Made by a program: the position numbers and the translations under genes
In this document: piece by piece, positions 15,901 through 20,025 of the stretch
Layout: the number at the start of each line of letters is the position of its first letter
How positions within the stretch are numbered: the first letter of the stretch is position 1
NCBI GenBank assembly: GCA_038065755.1
Contig: JBBTQJ010000002.1
Coordinates: 1-21,788, forward strand
Direction: 5' to 3'
Length of the DNA stretch: 21,788 nucleotides
Origin: JBBTQJ01 sp038065755
GTDB taxonomy: Bacteria > Patescibacteriota > Minisyncoccia > Minisyncoccales > Staskawiczbacteraceae
Notes under the pieces: generated by a model
The model's database searches: none
Told to the model about the DNA's origin: nothing
Seen by the model: only the letters and a program-made list of their open reading frames with translations

Positions 15901-16333
15901 GGGTTCCGAGCTGGAAAATATTGTTTTGCGATACGCCGGAGCTGACCTTGGCAATAATTTTGGAGCCGGCATTAAAGTGAACCAGTCAAATATTTCTTTA
16001 AGAAATTCTGTTTTACAAAACAACAGAAATAGCGGGCTGTTGCTTATTAATTCTTTGTCTATTGTTAATAATGTTCAGTTTTTAGGGCACACAAAGCCAG
16101 ATTTGCCAAAAGAGCCAAAGGCAGTTTATATTCAGGGTGGAAAACCCGAAATTAAAAATTCTCATTTTCAGGATAATTATTACGGAATTTTTATGAACAA
16201 ATGGACAAACCCTGATACCGGATTAGATATTTACTCCGAGGCCGAATTGCATTTAATTCCCCTTGACCCCGAAGCCAATACTTTTACAAACATCTCAAAA
16301 TTAGACATCTTTGACGCCAGCATTATCCCTTAA
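9983..16333 (+). CDS. Giant secreted multidomain protein: zinc phospholipase-like domain, four LTDs, Ig-like domains, beta-helix
   Basis: 2116 aa with a signal peptide (residues 1-28, cleaved after AFA). Residues about 30-350 resemble the zinc-dependent phospholipase C/P1-nuclease family: H34, H77, H120, then H159, H162, D166, H172, D176 and H178 in the HLIEDMAVPAHT region. A coiled coil with an Asn/Gln-rich linker follows (about 450-545). Lamin-tail domains start near residues 552, 857, 1167 and 1447 (ISEIQ, EFVELYNPN, DWY signatures), with Ig-like domains between (AGNESDWLP). A right-handed beta-helix with two similar halves (GGDTNGD, SGSELENIVLRYAG) fills residues 1617-2116. It is probably exported and surface-attached or released; LTDs are commonly linked to adhesion or nuclease-associated exoproteins. 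There is no Shine-Dalgarno before ATG 9983. Two hairpin elements lie inside. Whether the zinc domain is an active lipase is not known. Confidence 0.88.
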   Translation: MKNRKILFALNLFLALFFIFFLPINAFAYGKNGHTGLTKEIVNLYNAVYDKDLTQIQAEFLLQGSVNEDIAPRWINHFYEPGTGNEWLGKRFGNVPFAEVMTAAITAFNKTPVSALNWAHNQSLQTESYQLYGGNRAFESAVLLYSEGKENNAYENMGHILHLIEDMAVPAHTRQDTHADLGSLSFFGKFFGKEFDKGEPYENWAENYTAKNMELGIAGKLKNNYTPICDSLDECLTSLAEYSNNNFFSQDSIFDQEYIFPKSNYVKNESDQEGKNIIRIYFSKDNYPLAKSKIKIDNGAIENISLDYPEIHQAYWDNLSEQAVLAGVEVIRYFHEQAEKVKNKEITVEKPQNPNLFAFLNSISAYGEMERGGRLLGLAVDDFNAKLKEAGEELVLSVQDFYQKLITFNPVAEFEPPTFSIEDTIFSEKTILDEPLPSLLPQEGDEQNIDITDEMLKQAIEGIGGPVMELVDQFGLQEELDDILEKIDIIRAEIEKLRKKPEANASNLENDQQDNNNQDNNQQESANNDIINNNTSFNNNSGGGISGYVSYPKVLISEIQVSGTTDEKEEFVELYNPNNEEINLTDWYLQRKTETGTSYSTFVSNNLFLEKTIGAMGYFLIAREGASFAVSADIITENSLGDISGSSALVLKNPNREISDKLGFGVAQDYEASPAQNPEKGKSIGRKWVSGAEQDIDNNFIDFEIQNPTPKTRNSSYVAPAETITPALQEEEPVAPASDLTPAPTDTTAPQVIFNINSIQTALDFTINFTITDPLGSTSPSGIDSYIFSWKEGNGAWQEDARKEVLGRPTSQYLTREFTGEDEKTYYFQAKAKDIAGNESDWLPLPPAQTKINVLKKVLISEIQIAGLTEEKEEFVELYNPNSTEIDLTGWYMQKKTKTGASYSTYVSSALFEGKKIGHNDYFLISREGSSFSGISDSRTSNSLGDFTVDGGNSLVIKNPNREIIDKVGWGQAQDFETLPAQNPEKGKSIGRKWVLETEQDIDNNSIDFEIQDPTPKTRNSVYVEPPVPSAPESPDLPTPPTPPTPPTPTLSDTAAPQVSFVLNLTQTKSIFPVNFTLKDQAGTTSSGIDSYIFRWKEGEVWPAVEWQEDPEQKVDGRPTSISLARRFEGEEEKTYFFQIKAKDFAGNESDWLPETSAKTKITGTAKKILINEIQIDSIEGAGGADDDWIELYNPNNVAVSLAGWSIQKHSKSDPCSTASSFKKVSFADNAVISANGFFLIVSPKANDFLQNIADAIMLSGWYLSDNNTIYLVKDQEKITSGVDEDISDKVGFGVACFTEKEPAINPPQGQSIQRKWNTTTLQHQDTDNNSADFEIQTPNPKTSFPKISIQGDAKERGSGLPGTIQYFLKIKWQGISSGIANYDIQYKKNDASWQDWILQTTETEKFLQAPYSLLTDNIYYFRARATDQDSNIGNWKEIEVNLINPVVINEVAYFGTNSSRSDQWIELYNRSDSLVDLTGWKIISGYGGSDSLNIELKGTIPAKGYFILEKSDENVVSDILANQFYAGSFGKAYFYLYDKNNRYIDQSYIPAGGWTEIDVLKEGNYYSVERISPYSFGLDPKNWRINNRIAINGKDRDGGQIYGTPASVNSVHQIYTSHYLGFVEDTILKKELSPYLFWGPSVTVLNNATLIIEQGTVIKFLSAGLTIDGALKAIGTPAEKIIFTSFLDDQYGGDTNGDANASLPNPGNWFGIGFTKDSSGSELENIVLRYAGDSSGQGLGTGLKVDRSSISLKDSVVEKNKNRALWLINSLSSIESSQFIDNNIANNISANAMAIQIEGSSPSIKNCYFEKNGIGINIDYWNDSENSLEIRSFPVVENNIFKENFASIWIGSLSYPLFAGNQMTNNSLNAPVLEGPIKEDITLSYGSVYIIKTNLVVPFGKTLTIEPGAIIKFINGGLIIKGSLRAQGTSDQKIVFTAYADDEYGGDTNGDSDNSLPTPGQWYGIEFTKDSSGSELENIVLRYAGADLGNNFGAGIKVNQSNISLRNSVLQNNRNSGLLLINSLSIVNNVQFLGHTKPDLPKEPKAVYIQGGKPEIKNSHFQDNYYGIFMNKWTNPDTGLDIYSEAELHLIPLDPEANTFTNISKLDIFDASIIP
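12002..12050 (+). repeat. 49-bp exact repeat within LTD1
   Basis: Identical over 49 bp to 12920-12968 (offset 918 bp, a multiple of three). It encodes the AQNPEKGKSIGRKW segment in LTD1, while the flanking LTD sequence has diverged. Confidence 0.9.
12393..12423 (+). repeat. Hairpin element 2 (GTCCGAC loop), in frame in Ig-like domain
   Basis: Left arm AAGTATTGGGA (12393-12403), centre CGTCCGACA (12404-12412), right arm the exact reverse complement of the left (12413-12423). The 11-bp stem is perfect. It is translated in frame as part of EVLGRPTSQYL. Confidence 0.9.
12920..12968 (+). repeat. 49-bp exact repeat within LTD2
   Basis: Partner of 12002-12050, in LTD2 of the same protein. Confidence 0.9.
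13323..13353 (+). repeat. Hairpin element 3 (GTCCGAC loop), diverged copy at the equivalent site
   Basis: Left arm AAGTAGATGGA (13323-13333), centre CGTCCGACG (13334-13342), right arm TCTATCAGTTT (13343-13353). Ten of 11 pairs still form if three G-U wobbles are allowed. It encodes KVDGRPTSISL, at the same domain position as element 2. Confidence 0.75.
15125..15180 (+). repeat. 56-bp repeat, beta-helix half 1
   Basis: Matches 15884-15939 with two mismatches, both synonymous (TCT/TCC and GAA/GAG). It encodes FTKDSSGSELENIVLRYAG. Confidence 0.9.
15884..15939 (+). repeat. 56-bp repeat, beta-helix half 2
   Basis: Partner of 15125-15180 (offset 759 bp, a multiple of three). The repeat unit of this half also shares the AATACGGCGGAGACACC segment with the first half. 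Confidence 0.9.
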
Positions 16334-16368
16334 TAATAAAAATAGGATAGGTAAAAATATGTATATGT

Positions 16369-16398
16369 GCAGAAAATCGACGATCGTCGATTTTCTGC
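16369..16398. repeat. Perfect 30-bp palindrome with no spacer
   Basis: GCAGAAAATCGACGA is followed directly by its exact reverse complement. It lies in the 111-bp gap between the giant gene and rlmN. No T-tract follows, so termination would be atypical. It could be a cruciform, an operator or a stable 3' end. The ACGATCGT core also occurs in the 9068-9079 palindrome. Confidence 0.85.
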
Positions 16399-16414
16399 GC
16401 GTGATGTTTTGTTA

Positions 16415-16439
16415 TGATAGAATAATGTGATAGAATAAT
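16415..16439 (+). promoter_or_regulatory. Tandem extended -10 candidates before rlmN
   Basis: TGATAGAATAAT occurs twice (16415-16426 and 16428-16439). Each contains TGnTAGAAT, an extended -10 form. No -35 is evident upstream. From the second copy the RNA would be almost leaderless, since ATG is at 16445. Confidence 0.4.
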
Positions 16440-16444
16440 TTGAT

Positions 16445-17503
16445 ATGGATATTAATAATTTGGAGAAAGTTTTGGAAAATGAGCCGAAGTACAGGTTGAA
16501 GCAAGCAAACGAGGCGATTTTTAAAAATTTTATTTCTGACTGGTCAGAAGCTGTTTTTTTGCCCCAGGATCTAAGGAAAAAATTAAACAAAGAATGCAAT
16601 CTTTCAATTAAAGCAGAAACACTTGTTTCAAAAACAAAAGATAGCGTAAAGGCAAAAATTATTTTAGAAGACGGATTAAAAATAGAAACAGTTTTAATGA
16701 GGCACAACGACGGAAGGAATACGGTTTGTGTTTCTTCGCAGGTTGGATGCCCTTTGGGGTGCCTTTTTTGCGCCACGGGAAAAATGGGTTTTAAAAGAAA
16801 CCTGACTTATTCTGAAATTATAGAGCAAGTGATTTTTTTTGAGCGTTATTTAAAAAATGAAGTTAGCGGGCGTCGGACACCCGCTAACTTTAAAAGAGTG
16901 ACTAATGTGGCTTTTATGGGGATGGGGGAGCTGTTTTTAAATTATAATAACGTAATGAAAGCAGTAAGAATTTTAAATAACAAAGATGGCCTGAATATTG
17001 GAGCAAGGTCTATTTCTGTATCAACTGCCGGCATTAAAGAGGGCATTAAAAAATTGTCAGAAGAGGGAATTCAAATAAATTTAGCCATTTCTTTACACGC
17101 TCCAAATAATAATTTACGGAGCTCTCTAATGCCCATAAACAAAAGATATTCAATAGAAGTAATTTTAAAAGAAGTTGACGAGTATATAAAAGAAACAAAA
17201 AGAAAAGTAATGTTTGAATATGTCTTGATAAAAGACATAAATGATTCTGACGAATGCGCAAAAGAACTGGCAAAAATAATGAACCCCGTTAGAAATAACG
17301 GAAGTACTATTTCTAACGGGGTGAATAAAAAATTATATTTTTTAAACTTAATTTTATATAACCCAACCGGAAAGTTTAAGCCGTCTTCCGCAAAAAGGGT
17401 AGAAAAATTTAAAGCCATACTCAAAAAATCAGGAATTAATTTTGTTCAAAGATACAGATTTGGCCAAGACATTAAAGCCGCCTGTGGCCAATTTGCTTCT
17501 TAA
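16445..17503 (+). CDS. rlmN: 23S rRNA A2503 (tRNA A37) C2-methyltransferase, radical SAM, RlmN family
   Basis: 352 aa. The radical-SAM [4Fe-4S] cluster motif is C102-x3-C106-x2-C109 (CPLGCLFC). The upstream catalytic cysteine is C95 (CVSSQVGC), and the methyl-carrying cysteine is C347 (AACGQF). SVSTAG and LAISLHAPN are also present. It methylates C2 of A2503 in 23S rRNA and, in E. coli, A37 of some tRNAs. Odd points: the family GMGEPLLN motif reads GMGELFLN here (Pro to Leu), and two extra segments are present, EVSGRRTPANF before RVTNV and NPVRNNGSTISNGV before KKLYFLNL. Both coincide with near-perfect hairpins in the DNA and keep the frame. There is no Shine-Dalgarno before ATG 16445. Activity is likely because all cysteines are kept. 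Confidence 0.93.
   Translation: MDINNLEKVLENEPKYRLKQANEAIFKNFISDWSEAVFLPQDLRKKLNKECNLSIKAETLVSKTKDSVKAKIILEDGLKIETVLMRHNDGRNTVCVSSQVGCPLGCLFCATGKMGFKRNLTYSEIIEQVIFFERYLKNEVSGRRTPANFKRVTNVAFMGMGELFLNYNNVMKAVRILNNKDGLNIGARSISVSTAGIKEGIKKLSEEGIQINLAISLHAPNNNLRSSLMPINKRYSIEVILKEVDEYIKETKRKVMFEYVLIKDINDSDECAKELAKIMNPVRNNGSTISNGVNKKLYFLNLILYNPTGKFKPSSAKRVEKFKAILKKSGINFVQRYRFGQDIKAACGQFAS
16860..16890 (+). repeat. Hairpin element 4 (GTCGGAC loop), in frame in rlmN
   Basis: Left arm AAGTTAGCGGG (16860-16870), centre CGTCGGACA (16871-16879), right arm the exact reverse complement (16880-16890). It is translated as part of EVSGRRTPANF. Confidence 0.9.
17283..17322 (+). repeat. 40-nt perfect hairpin, in frame in rlmN
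   Basis: A 14-bp perfect stem, ACCCCGTTAGAAAT (17283-17296) with its complement (17309-17322), around a 12-nt loop AACGGAAGTACT. It is longer than the 31-nt elements and lacks the GTCSGAC centre, so it is a separate family. It is translated as NPVRNNGSTISNGV. Confidence 0.9.
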
Positions 17504-17515
17504 ACAGAACAATGG

Positions 17516-17524
17516 TTATTCACA
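17516..17524 (+). promoter_or_regulatory. DnaA-box-like sequence
   Basis: TTATTCACA, one base from the strongest consensus, 12 nt after the rlmN stop. Like the 9122 site it is followed by GG. Isolated. Confidence 0.3.
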
Positions 17525-17544
17525 GGTGATATTGGCAGTTTTTG

Positions 17545-17553
17545 TGATATAAT
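17545..17553 (+). promoter_or_regulatory. Extended -10 promoter candidate before the DeoR-like gene
   Basis: TGATATAAT is a perfect -10 with an extended TG. No good -35 lies 17 nt upstream. The upstream GGCAGTTTTT (17534-17543) recurs at 19069-19078 at the same distance from an ATAAT. An alternative is TTGACT with TATTTT about 17 nt on, nearer the ATG (17608-17636). Confidence 0.45.
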
Positions 17554-17672
17554 TAATAATAAAACGTTTTTTAAAGTTTTATGCTCTTTATAAAAAAGCA
17601 GCCAGATTTTTTTGACTTTACGGGAATTTTTTGTTATTTTTAGGAATAAACAATTTTACAATTAAAAACAAC

Positions 17673-18413
17673 ATGGAAGATAAATTTATAAAAATAACCA
17701 ACGAGGCATATAAGATATTAGATTTTTTTCCAGAATCAGATCCTTTAAAAAACAAAGCCAAAAAAACAGCCTTGTCTGTAATGGAAAGCTTGATATTGTC
17801 AGGCAACTGGCGGATTAAGAAAGACAACTGGACGCCCATAAAAGATATTTTGCAAGAAAACAAGGAAAAACTGCTTAAAAAAACGCTGGAAGAAATTGAA
17901 ATTCTTTTAAGTTTTTTTAAGCTGGGTAAACTTCAAGGATGGATAAGCGACTCTAATTTTTTAATAATTTATAACGAATACGAAAAAATAAAAGAAGAGG
18001 TATTTCAATATTTGCCAAAATATCAACTGCCCCTAAGAGAAAATTTTAAAGAAATTTTAAAAGAAGAAATTATAAACGATAAAACAGAAGCAAGTTTTAA
18101 AAAAGATGAGTTATTTGCAACGGTTTTTTTACCGCCAGACAAAACAGAAGAACCAAAACAAAACTTGATACCCGATAAATTAAGCGGCGCTAAAGAAAAA
18201 GAATCCGCTAATTTAGAAAACATCATTTCAGAACGGCAAAAAAAGATAATTAAATTTTTAGAAGAAAACAAAAAAGCCCAGGTAATGGATTTAAAAAAAG
18301 TTTTAAAAGACGTTACCAAAAGAACAATAAGAAGAGACTTAGATGATTTATTGAAAAAGGGAAATATTGTTAGGGTTGGAGAGTGGAATCAGGTTTTTTA
18401 TCAAATTTCTTAA
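17673..18413 (+). CDS. DeoR-type HTH regulator with N-terminal helical bundle
   Basis: 246 aa from ATG 17673; the 14 residues of a longer ORF upstream lie in T-rich leader. Residues about 1-115 are a helical bundle (FIKITNEAYKILDFFPESDP...) with a look of the four-helix-bundle/S23 family, followed by a charged linker. From R188 (RQKKIIKFLEENKKAQVMDL) to the end is a winged-helix DNA-binding domain of the DeoR type, with KRTIRRDLDDLLKKGNIVRVG as recognition helix and wing. It lacks the DeoR sugar-phosphate sensor, so the ligand is unknown. The 137 bp downstream, before the sigma gene, carries repeated TGTCCTA boxes that this protein could bind (inference). No Shine-Dalgarno is seen. Confidence 0.8.
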   Translation: MEDKFIKITNEAYKILDFFPESDPLKNKAKKTALSVMESLILSGNWRIKKDNWTPIKDILQENKEKLLKKTLEEIEILLSFFKLGKLQGWISDSNFLIIYNEYEKIKEEVFQYLPKYQLPLRENFKEILKEEIINDKTEASFKKDELFATVFLPPDKTEEPKQNLIPDKLSGAKEKESANLENIISERQKKIIKFLEENKKAQVMDLKKVLKDVTKRTIRRDLDDLLKKGNIVRVGEWNQVFYQIS

Positions 18414-18423
18414 AAGATATTAG

Positions 18424-18497
18424 ATAGGACATATATATTTTATATTTATGTCCTATTGTTTAATAACCATTATAATTTTTTGTCCCATAGTGTCCTA
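18424..18497. promoter_or_regulatory. Cluster of TGTCCTA/TAGGACA boxes (candidate operator)
   Basis: ATAGGACATA (18424-18433) and its exact reverse complement (18447-18456) form an inverted repeat. Two further copies, TGTCCCA (18481) and TGTCCTA (18491), are spaced 10 bp apart, one helical turn. All lie just upstream of the ECF sigma promoter. The inverted repeat may also act as a hairpin after the HTH gene. Confidence 0.6.
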
Positions 18498-18507
18498 CCT
18501 TAAATAT

Positions 18508-18536
18508 TTGACTTTCATAAATTTTTATTATATAAT
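18508..18536 (+). promoter_or_regulatory. Housekeeping promoter of the ECF sigma gene
   Basis: TTGACT (18508-18513), spacer 17, TATAAT (18531-18536). The expected start near 18543 leaves a leader of about 8 nt, too short for a Shine-Dalgarno. Confidence 0.85.
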
Positions 18537-18550
18537 ATAGCCCTATAGTA

Positions 18551-19054
18551 ATGGATAACACAAGAGAGCAATTTAGCAACATTTACGACCAATATATTGA
18601 GAAAATATATAGGTTTGTTTACTTAAAAGTTAATTCCCAAGAAATAGCTGAAGATATAACTTCTAAGGTGTTTTTAAAGGGATGGGGCGCGTATATGGAT
18701 AAAAAAGAGATAAGAAATCCCGGAGCATTTTTATACCAAATAGCCGGCAATATGGTAATTGACCATTATAGGGAGAAAGGTAGGACAAAAATCGTTTCTG
18801 CTGAAAATATTCCCCAGGCGATAGACCCGGGAGCGAACCTTCAAGATATGGCAATATTAAGCTCGGATGTCAATGCCGTTAAGGTGGCTATGCAAAAATT
18901 GAAAAAAGACTATCAAGACATAATAATGTGGCACTATTTAGATGATATGCCCATTGCCGAAGTGGCTAAAATTATGGATAAACCAGCTGGCACAATAAGG
19001 GTAATGCTTCACAGGGGCCTAAAAGAGCTTAAAGATATAATACAAGAATCTTAA
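18551..19054 (+). CDS. ECF-subfamily RNA polymerase sigma-70 factor
   Basis: 167 aa. Region 2 covers about residues 8-75 (FSNIYDQYIEKIYRFVYLKV, EIAEDITSKVFLKGW, FLYQIAGNMVIDHYR). Region 4 covers about residues 108-163 (QDIIMWHYLDDMPIAEVAKI, then the HTH with GTIRVMLHRGLKELK). Regions 1, 3.0 and 3.1 are absent, as in ECF factors. It redirects polymerase to envelope or stress genes. It is followed by a DUF5667 membrane protein, a common CPR pairing in which the membrane protein probably acts as the anti-sigma factor. Transcription starts a few bases before ATG, so the message is essentially leaderless. A candidate ECF-type promoter lies immediately after its stop. Confidence 0.92.
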   Translation: MDNTREQFSNIYDQYIEKIYRFVYLKVNSQEIAEDITSKVFLKGWGAYMDKKEIRNPGAFLYQIAGNMVIDHYREKGRTKIVSAENIPQAIDPGANLQDMAILSSDVNAVKVAMQKLKKDYQDIIMWHYLDDMPIAEVAKIMDKPAGTIRVMLHRGLKELKDIIQES

Positions 19055-19057
19055 AAT

Positions 19058-19083
19058 TGTAACAAATAGGCAGTTTTTACGTC
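19058..19083 (+). promoter_or_regulatory. ECF-sigma-type promoter (TGTAAC-N16-CGTC)
   Basis: TGTAAC (19058-19063) and CGTC (19080-19083) with a 16-nt spacer match the -35 AAC and -10 CGT signature of ECF promoters (as for Bacillus sigma-X/V/M). It starts 4 nt after the sigma gene and is 40 nt before the membrane-partner ATG. A weaker TTTAAC-N17-CGT lies at 19895-19920, upstream of the surface protein. Confidence 0.65.
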
Positions 19084-19122
19084 ATAATAGTAATAGGCAA
19101 ATTTAGAGCAAAATAACAAAAC

Positions 19123-19899
19123 ATGCCAAAAATGAATGAAAAACAACTCATTGAGGCGATAAAGAAATTAAATGAAATCAAGCCCAGAAAAGAATGGGTT
19201 GTTTTTACTAAGTCGCAAATTTTTGAAGGTTCTGCTAAAACCGCTGTGAAGAGAAAGAAAATTGCCAAGAAATCATTTTTTGCAGAAAAAATGCTTGGGG
19301 TGCTGGATATATTTTCCATATTAACCCATCAAAAAAAATTGGCTTATGCCTTAGCGACGCTTGCCCTTATGGTTTTTGGCGTATTCGGGTTTGCCCAATA
19401 TACTGTGCCGGGAGACTTTTTGTTTTCTGTAAAAAAAGTTACAGAGCAGTCGCAAACAGTTTTGACAGGAGGAAATAATTTAAAAAACAATTTAGACAGC
19501 TATAACAGAAGGGTGCAAGATTTGGTAAGGGTGGTAAAGGAAAATAAGCAAAGCAATATTCCTTCGGCCATAAACGAAGTTAAAATAAGCATGGCAGGAG
19601 CCGTAAAATCACTGACAGAAGCCGTAACGCAAAACAGAAAAAATATAAAAGAAATTGCTGTTGAGGTTAAAAAATTAGAAGACAACAAAAGGCAATTACA
19701 AACATTGGGAATAGACATCAGCGCCACAGAAGATACAAAAGAGCTGGATATTGTTTTGGCTCCCTTGGTAAAATCAGAAATTAACAATTTAGAAGAAGCA
19801 ACCCTAACAGAAGAACAGCAAATAAAATTGGAGGCTGTGAAAGAATTATATGATAGCGGAAAATTTACAGAAGCATTAGAAGGGATATTATTATTTTAA
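19123..19899 (+). CDS. DUF5667 single-pass membrane protein, probable anti-sigma partner
   Basis: 258 aa. The cytoplasmic part (1-71) begins MPKMNEKQLIEAIKKLNEIK and is basic. A transmembrane helix covers about residues 72-92 (LAYALATLALMVFGVFGF), then the DUF5667 domain follows from YTVPGDFLFSVKKVTEQ (about residue 92), with long amphipathic helices containing many Lys/Glu and ending LYDSGKFTEALEGI. DUF5667 is mostly known from actinobacterial and CPR proteins beside sigma factors. The topology, with the N-terminus inside next to the sigma factor and a helical sensor outside, suits an anti-sigma factor, but no zinc (ZAS) motif is seen. It is probably controlled by the ECF-like promoter just upstream, giving autoregulation. 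Confidence 0.82.
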   Translation: MPKMNEKQLIEAIKKLNEIKPRKEWVVFTKSQIFEGSAKTAVKRKKIAKKSFFAEKMLGVLDIFSILTHQKKLAYALATLALMVFGVFGFAQYTVPGDFLFSVKKVTEQSQTVLTGGNNLKNNLDSYNRRVQDLVRVVKENKQSNIPSAINEVKISMAGAVKSLTEAVTQNRKNIKEIAVEVKKLEDNKRQLQTLGIDISATEDTKELDIVLAPLVKSEINNLEEATLTEEQQIKLEAVKELYDSGKFTEALEGILLF

Positions 19900-19910
19900 C
19901 AATTTGACGA

Positions 19911-19972
19911 GTCGTTTCGTGGTTATTACGTAAAACCGCGAAAGTCCTGCCCTGGGCAGGCAAGTGGTCGAC
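19911..19972 (+). ncRNA. Candidate structured RNA leader (three-way junction) before the surface protein
   Basis: Predicted by eye. P1 pairs GTCG (19911-19914) with CGAC (19969-19972). P2 pairs TTTCGTGGTT (19915-19924) with AACCGCGAAA (19934-19943), 10 bp with one wobble, around a 9-nt loop. P3 pairs CCTGCC (19946-19951) with GGCAGG (19955-19960). There is no T-tract after it. About 55 nt separate it from the ATG at 20026. It does not match a riboswitch class I can name. Confidence 0.45.
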
Positions 19973-20025
19973 CGACGAGAAAAATATTTAGTAATATATT
20001 AATCTTAAAAATAAAATACACTAAA

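Noticed and set aside
16369..16398. Ordinary terminator for the giant gene
   Set aside because: There is no T-tract on either side and no loop; the perfect spacerless palindrome is atypical for termination.
19903..19944. Hammerhead-ribozyme-like core (UUGACGAG followed by CGAAA)
   Set aside because: The first core base is wrong, stem II fails after two pairs, and the GAAA is needed for the much better 10-bp P2 helix.
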